Notes under the pieces: model-generated
The model's input: the letters and a program-made list of their open reading frames with translations, nothing else
The model's database searches: none
What the model was told of the DNA's origin: nothing
Shown: positions 44,427-54,965 of the stretch, one piece after another
Layout: the number at the start of each line of letters is the position of its first letter
How positions within the stretch are numbered: the first letter of the stretch is position 1
Source of the DNA: Alentia gelatinosa
Taxonomy: Eukaryota; Annelida; Polychaeta; Phyllodocida; Polynoidae
Direction of reading: 5' to 3'
Assembly (NCBI GenBank): GCA_950022655.1
Contig: OX465587.1
Coordinates: 27,593,716-27,657,715 of the forward strand
DNA length: 64,000 bases
Position numbers and translations under genes: made by a program

Positions 44427-45255
44427 TCGGAGCGCACCCCGAAACAGGATGCTCACGTGCACGCACCCCCGAGCCCGTGAGATCACACAGGATTCACCCC
44501 CGGATGCTTGCGTAACGCCCCCCAATAAACCACGGGCCAGGACGTGGGCACAGGTGGTGAGCGGGCCCGGACCGGATACGGGCCCAACGGCTGTGCCCCC
44601 ACGGAGCAAGCAGACCGGGCAGGACAGGACCAGTGATGTCAGCCCCCACGTGACGGGGAGCGCACGTGGACCTGGAAACAACAACAACAACACAAGTAAC
44701 ACGTGGCAAGCAGCCACGACGGTGGGCGTCGCCCCTCAGCAGCGCCACATCAACGTATCCTCCGAGATGCGCCAGGACTTCAACTGGTTCTCCCAGTTTG
44801 CGGAGGGCTGGAACGGCCGCGCACTCATCCCCCGGGGGCTGCCGACGAAGTGCATAACGGTCGACGCGTGCCTGACCGGGGTCGGGGGCACCGACGGCCG
44901 TCGCGCCTACTCAGCGCAGGTGTGCCCGCTGAACGACCCGGTCAACTGCATATCGGAGTTAGAGGCACTGAACATGATATACGCCCTAAATACCTTCTTG
45001 ACCGACCGGGACCGAGGCACACAGGTCGAGGTATTTTGTGATAACCTGGGCACCGGGCGCGTAACAAAGTCCTCGCCGAGTGTGCCCGCCAGGCCTGGAT
45101 GGTGCAGGCGAAGCTACAGGTCGAGCTGGTGTACACTCACGTACCAGGAGTGCAGAACTCGGTCACGGACGCACTCAGTCGGTCCCACCTCTCCTCAACA
45201 GACTACCGAACGGCGGCGTACTACATGTCTTTCCATAATCTTGTGCATGTAAAAC
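44410..45255 (+). pseudogene. YR-retroelement RNase H region with RT missing
   Basis: The frame from 44410 starts with a Pro/Thr/Arg-rich segment, then the piece that normally links RT to RNase H (INVSSEMRQDFNWFSQF, then GRALIPRG). RNase H blocks follow: ITVDACLTGVGGTDGRR (Asp), CISELEALNMIYAL (Glu) and VEVFCDN (Asp). Near 45055 the frame changes, and the last block HVPGVQNSVTDALSRSHL reads in another frame. The RT palm with its YxDD motif is nowhere between gag and here, so about 1 kb has been lost or was never present. The link segment being complete suggests an internal deletion. Confidence 0.77.
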
Positions 45256-45264
45256 CGTGTAACC

Positions 45265-46220
45265 ATGCCTCATTCGTCCCTATTCTTTGGCTTCTATGCA
45301 GATCCGGCGCTACGCTATCTCCAGCAGAGGGCATCTGTGCAACAGACCGTGGCTCGTGCCCCAGGCACGGTTGCAAACCAGCGAAGCGCCGTATCGACAT
45401 ACCTCACGTTCTGCCGGAGGATGGGGACGGACCCTCAGGCACCGTCCGTGAGTTTCGTAACGGCTTACCTGGAGTACGTCGCCGACCACGCCCCCTCACC
45501 AGCGACCGTGGCGAATCATCTCTCCCACCTACGGTCGCACCTACGGCTCTCCAGTGGAAACGTCGCGGCGACCGAGGACGTACGGGTGAGGAGGGCCCTC
45601 GACGCCATGAGGAGGGACAAGACGTACCAGCCGAATATCAAGCCGCCGGTCCCGATGAATGTGCTCAGGGACGTCCTCGCCAGCCTCACGGCCACGCCCC
45701 TCGACCGGACACTACGCGCGGCATTCCTGGTGCTCTACTACGCCGCACTCCGGCAAAGCGAGGTCGCGCCACCGACGGTGGGGGGCTTCGATCCGGTCCG
45801 ACACCTTTCACATGGAGACGTGGCAGTCACGTTGACTCACGTCACATTGTAAGGATCAAGGCCACCAAAAACCTCCAGTGTGTTGGAGAGGAGAAGCGGG
45901 TGGCCCTCCAGGTGACCGCGGCGGTCCCTACCAGGTCCGATCAAGATCCGTTCCTTATGAACGAGGACAGGACGCCGATAACGACCCGGTCGTTAACTAA
46001 ACAGTGGAATAGGCTACTCGCCCAGGCCGGCCACCCCCCAAAGACCTACACCCTACACAGCCTGAGAAAGGCCGCCGCCACACAGGCCTTCCAGGCCGGG
46101 GTGCCAGAACTGTCTATTCAACGGTACGGGGGGTGGCGCTCCAACGCGCACAGGAGCTACATCCTGGACGCGAATGCCACTGAGGTCAACAAATCACTTA
46201 TAAAATCCCTCAACAAGTGA
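45265..46220 (+). pseudogene. Tyrosine recombinase of the YR retroelement, one frameshift
   Basis: ATG at 45265. The N-terminal half has a SAM-like core-binding region (PGTVANQRSAVSTYLTFCRR, then ATVANHLSHLRSHLRL). The catalytic half shows YYAALRQSEVA (first catalytic Arg), then, after a frame change near 45850, RIKATKN, LHSLRKAAATQAFQAG (His-x-x-Arg), QRYGGWRSNAHRSYIL (Trp and the Tyr nucleophile) and a stop at 46218. All catalytic residues are visible. In this class the enzyme integrates a circular DNA copy by recombination instead of using an integrase or endonuclease. Only the frameshift breaks it. Confidence 0.85.
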
Positions 46221-46231
46221 CTTTTTTCTTT

Positions 46232-46619
46232 CCCACCCACCACCACCTTTCATGGTATTTTTGGGTTATTTTATACATTTTATACAAATACATATACGTA
46301 TTATCTCATAATACTAGTATAACTATACCTAATTGACACCTGTCAATTAACATATGTATTCTTCAATATGTATATTCTCTTCATACATCATACTTACCAA
46401 TATGTATATCCTTGTATCATATTCTCCAATATGTTATACCTTTCATACCATATTTACAAATATGTTCTTTTATATCATATCTAACATATGGATATGCTTA
46501 TCATTTACATATTTCTACCTTGTATAAACATGTCATGTCGGATTGGTTCATAAAATTAAAATAAATTTTATTTTCCCAACTCTAGACTCTCCTTCTATTG
46601 TGTTCAGGATACAGGGTAA
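46232..46619 (+). repeat. Split direct repeat B1
   Basis: AT-rich block starting CCCACCCACC, with many ATATGT-type words, ending GGATACAGGGTAAT. Matches B2. Confidence 0.85.
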
Positions 46620-46621
46620 TG

Positions 46622-46812
46622 GGTAGCCCATGGCCGTAGGGTCAGGGGCGGTCATTGCTCCACCTGACGCAATCCCCTCCTACTAGTGCTCCCTGCGCGC
46701 CCCCTCGTGTAGGCCATGTGAACCACGCGGTCACGTGGTACGCCGCTACACTGACCTCTTCCCATTCTCCTGCTTTTCTTCACCACATACGGACGTACTC
46801 TACAATTTCTCC
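46622..46812 (+). repeat. Split direct repeat A2
   Basis: Copy of A1 placed directly after B1 and directly before B2, the order that lets recombination rebuild a circle in this class. Confidence 0.88.
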
Positions 46813-47204
46813 CACCCACCCTCTCCTCTTTTCCTACTCTCGTAGGGGTTATTTTATACATTTTATACAAATACATATACGTATTATCTCATAATACTAG
46901 TATAACTATACCTAATTGACACCTGTCAATTAACATATGTATTCTTCAATATGTATATTCTCTTCATACATCATATTTACCAATATGTATATCCTTGTAT
47001 CATATTCTCCAATATGTTATACCTTTCATACCATATTTACAAATATGTTCTTTCATATCATATCTAACATATGGATATGCTTATCATTTACATATTTCTA
47101 CCTTGTATAAACATGTCATGTCGGATTGGTTCATAAAATTATAATAAATTTTATTTTCCCAACTCTAGACTCTCCTTCTATTGTGTTCAGGATACAGGGT
47201 AATG
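46811..47204 (+). repeat. Split direct repeat B2
   Basis: Copy of B1. Ends GGATACAGGGTAATG, followed by unrelated AT-rich DNA. The first 40 bp differ from B1. Confidence 0.85.
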
Positions 47205-49626
47205 ATAGTTCCATCATCATCCGCCAGTAAATTGTAAGGTAGCGCCACTGTATATAGTTGGGGGGGGGGGGGGCAACCAATGTTATCAGTTATGATTAAA
47301 GAATAATATTGAGAAAAAGCTAAAATAACTCTATGGCAAGCCCTAAAAATTATCTTTGATAAAATTGATAGTCGATCCCATCACCAGGTGTTTTAGACGG
47401 CGCCAGGGGGCAAGATGGCCGCCTCCATAGCACAATAGCTATGTGCCATATAGCAATTCAGAAGTATTAAAGATTTAAATGTTTAAAATCATAGGCTACT
47501 GTCCTTGTTTTCCATTGCTTTTATCATAACATTTGCAAATTTTTCAATGAAATGTCAATTGGTTTGATTTACCATTTATCAAACTCTAGAATATTTTACA
47601 TTCCACTCATTTGGTATCAGAATACGTCAAAGGAACTGGTCTGAATTGATAATTATAACTCGAGGCTGAACTGGTATTATTGAAATTTATTCAAACAAAA
47701 TCTTAATGGTTTGCAGACCGTGTTGAATAATGCAGGGCATACAGGCGTGATTATAACAAAGCCCTAACAGGAGAAAATTGTCCATCGGCTCCTGTTCCTC
47801 TCTGGACGGACGAATAGTTCATATGACGGCCGCTTGGCGTAGATACTTCCCGCGTAGCCGATAGAGGGCGTGGATGGAATAGTTCTGCCTCTGTAGAATT
47901 ACCAAGAGTTGTAAATTCTCCATAATTACAGGTTACGATGAGCGAAATCTTAAAGGCATATCCTACAATTCCCAGTGGCGCCACCTACTATCAGTCAAAA
48001 GGGGTTCATTGGGATTCATTTTAATGCCAAATGAGTTAATATAATGTTTTGTCAAGATTGCCCATAGATTGCCTGATAGGTAAAATAAGCCAATTATATT
48101 GGCTTGATTTAGATAAGAAATGTTCTTGAAAATACGGATTTCTAAAATTCTTTCAAAAACAAGTATGATAACCTATAGTTTTAAAAACTGAAATGTGTTG
48201 CATTATATATCTACTATATTCTGTGAAAATTTGAGGGATATGACATGGGTTTTACTATGTTAAAAGTAACCTTTTAGAATTACTATATATTCTATTATAA
48301 AATCATCACAAAATTTACTCTAATTCAAAAATGAGCATGGTGACCCCTGACATTTTAATTTTTTTTTAAAATTCGAGCAGCGCTCTTCTTTATTCATCCA
48401 TATCATACATTTACAACATTGTCAGTTCTTTCTCCATGTCCAAAAATACTTTCTCGATCGAGGAGATAGGGTAGGATAAAATCAAAACCTGATTCGTTTT
48501 AATCTTGCCCACCGCATTCCACTCCTGGAGTTTTGGCTCCGGACTTTACTCAGCTTCGCCTCGTGAAATCACTATGCCAAACTCCAGTCGTGGCATACGG
48601 TGGCCAAGATTAAACCTCATCCATTTTTACGATATTTGATACCTCAGATAGTAGGTGTAGAATCAGCTTATAAACTTTCCTCACATTTGTACAGTATGAG
48701 CTGGCCCTTAGCTGCATGGAATTGTCCCTTTGTATTAATTACAATATAAGGAATAGAGTAGTCCCAGTAGCCAATGACTGCATTCGGAGCAAACCACGAC
48801 CTTCACCCTGACTTCCTTACATGATATTTATCATGATAATTATAGCGCCTTGGGACGGTTCTACAGTCCAGAGTTGGCCTAAAATCTAATGGGCCACAAG
48901 TACCCTCTTAGCAAGCAACCACATGACATTTCAGTAAACCTTAGATAAATATCGATACATATTACTTATGCTTGTAGTAAAATATTAGATATAGATAAAG
49001 AAAACTCCGTCTCCAAAACATTGTCTGTAACTAAGCCCATGTAAGAATTAATGGTGGAGTTGCTGACTGAGATGGTCAAGATAACTGATACCGTCTAAAC
49101 TCATGCTACTATTAACAAATAAAGTGGATCTGGAGGTCAGCCTCGAGTTGCTGGAAACCCATACACAAGATTTATGGTCTCCAAAAGTAATGAGACTGTC
49201 CTTGGTACTGTCTAATTCATCCATTTCATTGCATCCCATCAAGAAATCAAATCAACCACAATGTTATGCTATAACATGTACATATCGTCCAAACAAAGCT
49301 GTATAAACGAAGTCACCGGTAGCAGAAAAAACTGCTTGTTAAAAATTTGCAAAGTTAATGTTCCAAGAGGGACCAGACGGAAGAACGGCGTTGGCCGAGT
49401 CTGGGTTATCTGTATGATTTGACCCTTATAAAAAAAATAATTTTAAATTAAAAAAAAAGAAAAAAAAAGAGCTAACAATCTCATTGTAAATATCATAACC
49501 TATTTCTGTTATTTGTTCATACATTGTCAAACATTGCAAGGAAGAACGATTTGTAACTAATCGAATACAATAAAGACTAGATAATAATATTGTATACATT
49601 TAACTCTAAATTCATAGTTCATTCCA
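47205..49626. other. Region between YR element and GT31 gene, no gene seen
   Basis: Holds a G14 run (47260-47273), the dispersed repeat 48000-48310 (copy of 4628-4950) and a hairpin at 48506-48618 (arms GCCAAACTCCAG and inverse). The last 300 bp are the 3' flank of the GT31 gene. Confidence 0.55.
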
Positions 49627-50676
49627 TCAACATCTAGATGCAAGATTGAAAATATATTGAATATCTTCAGGGGTCATTGGATGAAGAACATATAAGTGTT
49701 TTAGGATACAGGGGTCTTTTGTGATCTCTGCTTTGACCTCCGATAATTCTGTTATCTTTAAATCAGGTGGATTATAAACTTTGTAACCCAATTTCTTTAT
49801 ACAAAGCCCGATAAATGCATCTTCCACAACAATGAATCTCATTTTGTATGATTCTAAAGCAATCTCTTTAACAATCTGACCCGATAGGCCATAGGCTGCT
49901 CCCCTGCAGTATGATGGATAGCGAGCATTTGAATAAGACTTTATTCCTACACCATAGCGATGAAATGGTTCTCGATTGACAGGAGGGGTACGTTTACAGT
50001 GACCAAACATCGCGGTCTGCAACTGTTCCTTCTGAGGTCCAGACATCAGCATCCTCCATTTTGGGATATTAAGCCAGATATCGCCATCCATTTTCATCAC
50101 ATTCTTAGCTTTGGGGCAGTTCTTTGCTGCCCACCTTATACCAGAAATTGTCTTGATGGTCATATTTCTATAACTATCAACATAATCCCTTTGTAGTATA
50201 TCACCATATTGTTGACTTTCTCTGACAAGTAGACGCTGATTGACCTTGTCTGTTGATTTCCCAATAAGAAAAATATGCTGCACATCATCTGGATTGTCTA
50301 GTGGGGATTTCAGAAATGTTTTTCTCAGTACATCTCGTGCTGCCATGTCTTGTACACGTGTGAAAATGAGCAACAGAATATCTGGCTTAATACTTTTAGA
50401 ACATATATTTTTTGGGCTCAGAATAATAGGAAAATCAATGGCCAAACAGTTCTGGCACTCATCTTCCCTGTCATAAAACAGTGTGTATGTTCCATGAATG
50501 ATGCGCTCATAAATCTCCTTGAAAGAGCTTTCCCAGCTAGGATTTGTCTCTGTATTATAGGATGTGAGCTGATGGGAATCGATCAACAAGAAGCAATGAA
50601 ATGCATAAATCGCAAATAACATCAAAAGCATTTTTAGTAACAACGTTCTCTTCAGTCGATACCACATAATTTTCAT
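49627..50676 (-). CDS. Beta-1,3-galactosyltransferase-like protein (GT31 family)
   Basis: A single-exon ORF of 349 codons with ATG at 50676 and TGA at 49627-49629. It is a type II Golgi protein: a short basic cytosolic end (MKIMWYRLKR), a membrane anchor at residues 12-32, a stem, then the GT31 catalytic domain. Family blocks are visible in order: RDVLRKTFL, DYVDSYRNMTIKT, W..KNCP.A, KMDGDIWLNIP (the DxD metal and UDP-sugar site, here DGD), YPSYCRGAAYGLS and VEDAFIGLCIKKLGY. The length is normal for the family. The known reaction is transfer of galactose or N-acetylhexosamine from UDP-sugar in beta-1,3 linkage; the exact donor and acceptor cannot be told. The usual DDD is replaced by DGD, keeping both outer Asp. 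The frame is undisturbed amid decayed transposons, so it is probably under selection. A 5' non-coding exon is possible (AG before 50690). Confidence 0.9.
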   Translation of the reverse strand: MKIMWYRLKRTLLLKMLLMLFAIYAFHCFLLIDSHQLTSYNTETNPSWESSFKEIYERIIHGTYTLFYDREDECQNCLAIDFPIILSPKNICSKSIKPDILLLIFTRVQDMAARDVLRKTFLKSPLDNPDDVQHIFLIGKSTDKVNQRLLVRESQQYGDILQRDYVDSYRNMTIKTISGIRWAAKNCPKAKNVMKMDGDIWLNIPKWRMLMSGPQKEQLQTAMFGHCKRTPPVNREPFHRYGVGIKSYSNARYPSYCRGAAYGLSGQIVKEIALESYKMRFIVVEDAFIGLCIKKLGYKVYNPPDLKITELSEVKAEITKDPCILKHLYVLHPMTPEDIQYIFNLASRC

Positions 50677-50937
50677 GTTGTCTTCATCTAATTTCTAGAA
50701 GATGATGTCCTGGAATAAATGGAAGAAATTGTATAAAGAATCATGTGCTCCCTCTATGTTGAATTATTCATAGTCAGGATCTAGGCTTTACTTCGAATCT
50801 ATAAATAGCAAAACACTAAAGGTATATAGCTTTGCAGGTTATTAGACAATAGAGATCATATAATTTCTTTTTGAAAAGGCTTTCAATTTCCACATGAAAA
50901 TACACAACCATTCAATGATATTGAAGAATAATGAACG

Positions 50938-52468
50938 CTGCACAAAAACCACCATTTTATTCATATATACGCCACCATTTTATTCATATATAGCGGAAGT
51001 GCATGCACTGGCTGAATATTGACTTGTCTTCATATATATACACCCAGGGTTTATATACGGACGCATCTTGGCTGTATTTCACACCCGGCGTATATGAGAG
51101 GAAATATCCACTCCCCCCGCCGCCTCCCGCCCGTTTGTGTTGGTAAAAGTATAGGCGTCCTCAGTGGGAAACCCTCCCCCCACCCGCCCGCTCTCAGTGA
51201 AGCCCTCTTCACTGGACGCTTATATACACCTACAGATGAGGCGTATATGGTCAATTCTCCCAGATCGTGATCGATGCCCATGTACGGTGACCAAAAATTC
51301 AAACTAGTTAGATCTTTATAAAAATGTGGGAATATATGGTAGGAGAAGATACCTTATATTTGTGAAAGTTGGGAACACTAATCTTTATGGGAAATTATTT
51401 TTTTAACTGAATGAATTTAACCTTATAACCTATATGTCACCGTACGTGGTCAAGTGGGTTCAATGAGGTTTTAGGGTAAATATTGGTTGTTACTTTTTAG
51501 CAGAATCAGATTTTCATTATCAGAAAATGAATCTTTAATCATATTGAGAAAATTAAAGTTGATTAATATTATTCAGAGCATAATGCCCACGTACGGTGAC
51601 CGACCCACGTACGGTGACATAAATAAAAACACATATATGTTTCTTGGCATTAACATGCCTGAAGTCCTTGCAAATTGCAGATGTTAATGGTTCCATAATG
51701 CTCTATTTATGTATAAAATATCATTCACTAATAATGTAAATATTTTTCCTTACAGAAGCAAAACCTAATAATTTCTGCCCATGTACGGTGACCAAATAAA
51801 TTTCACCACCCATGTTCATTTGGCTGTGGTATATTTGATGGGAGAATTAATTTATACACTACAGATGTTATGAAATCTGTTAACATACCTCTTTTACTTG
51901 GAGGGTTAAAAAGTACCCAAAAAAGTAATTTTCTATAATTTTTGTACCTTTTAATATGGCTTGCCCACGTACGGTGACATACCCTTCACCACTGATTTTT
52001 TACACCTAGACTACATACAAATTTCCCTTATTAAACATTTATTATGTTTTATAAGTTCTGCAACACATTTGTGGCTATGAAATATTCAGACCAGATAAAT
52101 ATTTATAGTTACAAATGTATAAGAGGTCTTCAAAATATAGATATACAGGTTTTGTCTTTGAATTTTGAGCTAAAAATGCCTATTTTAGGGATTTATGAAT
52201 TTTCTTTCAAGATATAGGTACATGAAAGTAGGGTTCCCCTGACAGATTTCTCAATTCTGCATACTGTAAAAGCGTTTCTGGTATCATAAAACTAATTTTA
52301 GATAGTAAAACGACCCTTTGGATTATTGGTCACCGTACGTGGGCATCGATCACAATCTGGGAGAATTGACCATATACACACAGGGAATGGGACTACCTTG
52401 TATACGCAAAAGTCATACTTATATACACCGGGCGCATTCATATGTAAAATGGTGGTTTTCGTGCAGTG
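50938..52468. mobile_element. Second copy of the 26.4-kb MITE, with nested transposon
   Basis: Same termini and core as 26394-26805 but split at GCGTATA by the insert 51248-52372. Confidence 0.82.
51248..52372. mobile_element. Nested non-autonomous DNA transposon with seven 15-bp motifs
   Basis: Terminal inverted repeats of about 45 bp start TGGTCAATTCTCCCAGAT; TATA is duplicated on both sides (51244-51247, 52373-52376), and the empty site is visible in the MITE at 26.7 kb. Seven copies of CCCACGTACGGTGAC or CCCATGTACGGTGAC occur: 51277, 51436 (inverse), 51586, 51604, 51778, 51964 and 52329 (inverse). No transposase frame. Confidence 0.85.
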
Positions 52469-52517
52469 GAATGCACCTGTGAAACGAAGATGAATTAGTG
52501 AGGTGAGTAATTCAAAT

Positions 52518-52790
52518 AAATTCCCAACCTTAGAAAACATATGTTTAGCATTTTAAATCATGTTTATATCAAACCTAAATTAGGGTATTTCATAGAATTC
52601 GGGCAGCCACATTGAATTTACGCTAATTTACTCATAAGATATAATTTCACTTGTGATTTTTATGGGTTCCCTACCTCAGAAAAAACATATGTCTAGCATT
52701 TTAAATCATGTTTCTACCTCAATTCAAACCAGAATTATGGAATTTCATATATCCAGGGTCGCCATATTGAATTTATGCTAATTTGACCTA
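52518..52790. repeat. 148-bp direct repeat
   Basis: CATATGT-TAGCATTTTAAATCATGTTT occurs at 52538 and 52686. Confidence 0.8.
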
Positions 52791-53068
52791 CTTCCACCAC
52801 TTGGATTAATTTCAATTTTCATTCTGGCACTATATAGGGTATTCTGAGGTGAATGCCACTGGAATTGAATCTGGTTATGAACTACCACGTAGTTGAGGGT
52901 ATTGATGTGAGGGGGCGCCACCTTTGAGGTCCAGTTGAGGGCGCTGCTGGCACCTCGTCTCACCTGGCTCGCTCACTCCGCTGCCATCAGGGCCCCAGGT
53001 AGGACCTAGCCTGCGAGCTGAAAAGTCTTTTCACTTTTTGTCGTTTTCCTCCCGGAAAAAGTGGAAAT

Positions 53069-54184
53069 ATGTCAGACCAGGAGAACCCAGACAGGGGTCT
53101 TACTGAAAAGAACTGTTCAGGATGTGGATTACGGCATATTGCCCCTTTTGGGAAATACTGCAAAAATCTGCTACCACGTGGACCACCGGCAAGTGAGAGT
53201 GACCGACCTTTAGACCGGCCTTCAGAGAAACTTTCCCAGAAAGAGATTCTTCAATTGAAGATACGAAAACAGGAGGATATACACTGCAGACTATCAGAAG
53301 AAGACAAATTGGCTCGGTTGCAAAGAAGAAGGGATATAACTCTCAGAAATGCGAGTCTCAAAGCTTCGTTGTTGCGTCCAGACGACCAGACAGGCCCGTC
53401 CGACCACAAGGCGCCGTCTACACTCACCCATGACGCCGCACCGGGTGACCCAGTATCAAGTCAACAGACGATCAAGTCAGGTCTAGCTGCGGCGGGTCTG
53501 GGCCCGAGTGCTCTGGGTGCGGAGGCTCTAGAGGGTCTGTTATCCATTTCCAAACCACCAGAGCGAATACCGAAAGAGCAGGACTGGCTAGGTAATCTTC
53601 ATTTACTTTCCGAAAGTTCTAAGAGGAAAAGATCCCGCCATTGGCTTCGGCCGGATTACCATGTGCAGGTGGATAAGAAATATGAAGATCTGTCAATGCC
53701 CGAGCTACTTTTCGGGATGATATGTGTGTTGCAGTGCCTCATCAGGGCTAACCTTCCTTCTGTTTCCCCTTGTGATTATGTTAAACATTTGAGATTTGTA
53801 TCCTGGAAAGCAGTTTCTGGGATTTTGTCCTCAGAAAGTTTATCGAGGTATGAGCACAGTGTTACTACAATGGTATTAGATGGTCGCCTAGAAAAGTTTA
53901 TACCAGCTGAACATGAGAGTCTTTACATCCACCTCTCTGCAGAGAACACTATGGCGGTAAGGAATGCTCTAGGCACTAAAACCAATCAATCAAAGCGCTC
54001 AAATGTGAAGGTGCCTGATGATGTATGTGCCCGCTATAACTTTACCTATTGTGAAATACCCAATTGTAATCGGTCACACATATGCGCAGTCTGCAGAGGC
54101 AGCCATAAGGCCCGGACATGCAAGAAAGACTCAACCAAGACCACTGATAACAGAGACGGGGAGACTAGAAACAAGTCTACCTGA
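53069..54184 (+). CDS. DIRS-like element ORF1 (gag-like, two Cys-rich motifs)
   Basis: An intact 371-codon frame with ATG at 53069. The N-terminal motif is CSGCGLRHIAPFGKYC, a C-x2-C...H...C cluster. The middle is charged (RKQEDIHCRLSEEDK) and then carries a helical segment (SMPELLFGMICVLQCLIR). The C-terminal Cys/His cluster runs CARYNFTYCEIPNCNRSH and CAVCRGSHKARTC, which suits nucleic-acid binding. It lies just 5' of the RT region of the same element, as gag does in DIRS-type retrotransposons. A shorter relative with the same N-terminal cluster occurs at 30229. It is unlikely to be a host gene, given its neighbours; whether it is still translated is unknown. Confidence 0.75.
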   Translation: MSDQENPDRGLTEKNCSGCGLRHIAPFGKYCKNLLPRGPPASESDRPLDRPSEKLSQKEILQLKIRKQEDIHCRLSEEDKLARLQRRRDITLRNASLKASLLRPDDQTGPSDHKAPSTLTHDAAPGDPVSSQQTIKSGLAAAGLGPSALGAEALEGLLSISKPPERIPKEQDWLGNLHLLSESSKRKRSRHWLRPDYHVQVDKKYEDLSMPELLFGMICVLQCLIRANLPSVSPCDYVKHLRFVSWKAVSGILSSESLSRYEHSVTTMVLDGRLEKFIPAEHESLYIHLSAENTMAVRNALGTKTNQSKRSNVKVPDDVCARYNFTYCEIPNCNRSHICAVCRGSHKARTCKKDSTKTTDNRDGETRNKST

Positions 54185-54965
54185 ACTGAGGACCGCAAAG
54201 TGCCACGCCCACTCCCAGATCACCACCTACCAAGTACTACAAGGGACAGTGAACATGCTACCTTGACTGATTTAACCTCTCAGGATTGTGATACTCTATT
54301 AGACATTGACGCAGAAAGGACTCAATACTTTCCCAAATTAACCGTGTCTAGTGATTTATCAAATATTTGTGAATTATACAATGATTATTTACCTATTTGG
54401 TCTTCCGGGAAAAATCATGTTATTGGTGAAATCCGCTCACAACTCAAACCTTTGGGTTGGCTTGATATGTGTCCGGTAGTGCCGCACAAGTGTATGGACC
54501 AGGTTATATGGACTATGACAGTCATTTTATTCTGGATGGTGTTCTCTTTGGGTTTAAAATCATTGACCCCGATGCCCCTGTTGTTAACTATTGTATTGAT
54601 AATTATTCATCTGTGTTTGGCGATGCTCATGATTTTATCGACAATTTAATTTCAGAGGAAATCGCTCAGGGTAAATTGTCAGTGGCACCAAGTCGCCCTC
54701 ATTGTGTACATGCTCTAGGTGCTATTAAGAAATCTAGTGGAGGTTACAGGCCGATAACTGACGCCAGCAGACCTAAGGGTCTATCGGTTAACAACTTCAT
54801 GGATCAGACTTTTTCCCATTTTCGATTTAAGAACATTGATAATGTGGTACAGGTCCTGGAAAAGGATGACTTTATGGCTGTCAGCGATATTACTTCTGCC
54901 TACCGTTCAGTTTTAATTCGTCCTGAGGATAGAATATATCAGGGACTTAGGTGGTCGGGAGAAAA

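Larger units (their letters stand above)
43132..47204 (+). mobile_element. Ngaro/PAT-type tyrosine-recombinase retroelement with split direct repeats
   Basis: Arrangement: A1 (43132-43322), coding region, B1 (46232-46619), A2 (46622-46812), B2 (46811-47204). A1 and A2 are nearly identical over 191 bp and B1 and B2 over most of about 390 bp, the split-direct-repeat design known from PAT and Ngaro. The coding part holds gag, RNase H and tyrosine recombinase, but RT catalytic blocks are absent. Coding DNA is markedly GC-rich compared with the AT-rich surroundings, so it arrived with its own base composition. It lies between the lectin gene and the GT31 gene. Confidence 0.88.

Noticed and set aside
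44250..44748. Long minus-strand frames in the YR element
   Set aside because: GC-rich DNA has few stops; the sense strand carries recognisable gag and RNase H.
45099..45800. Frame-2 reading through the first half of the recombinase
   Set aside because: Basic, Pro/Arg-rich shadow; the true recombinase N-terminus is in the other frame until about 45850.
43132..47204. Ordinary LTR retrotransposon
   Set aside because: Repeats are in A1 / B1-A2-B2 order and the integrating enzyme is a tyrosine recombinase, not an LTR pair with DDE integrase.
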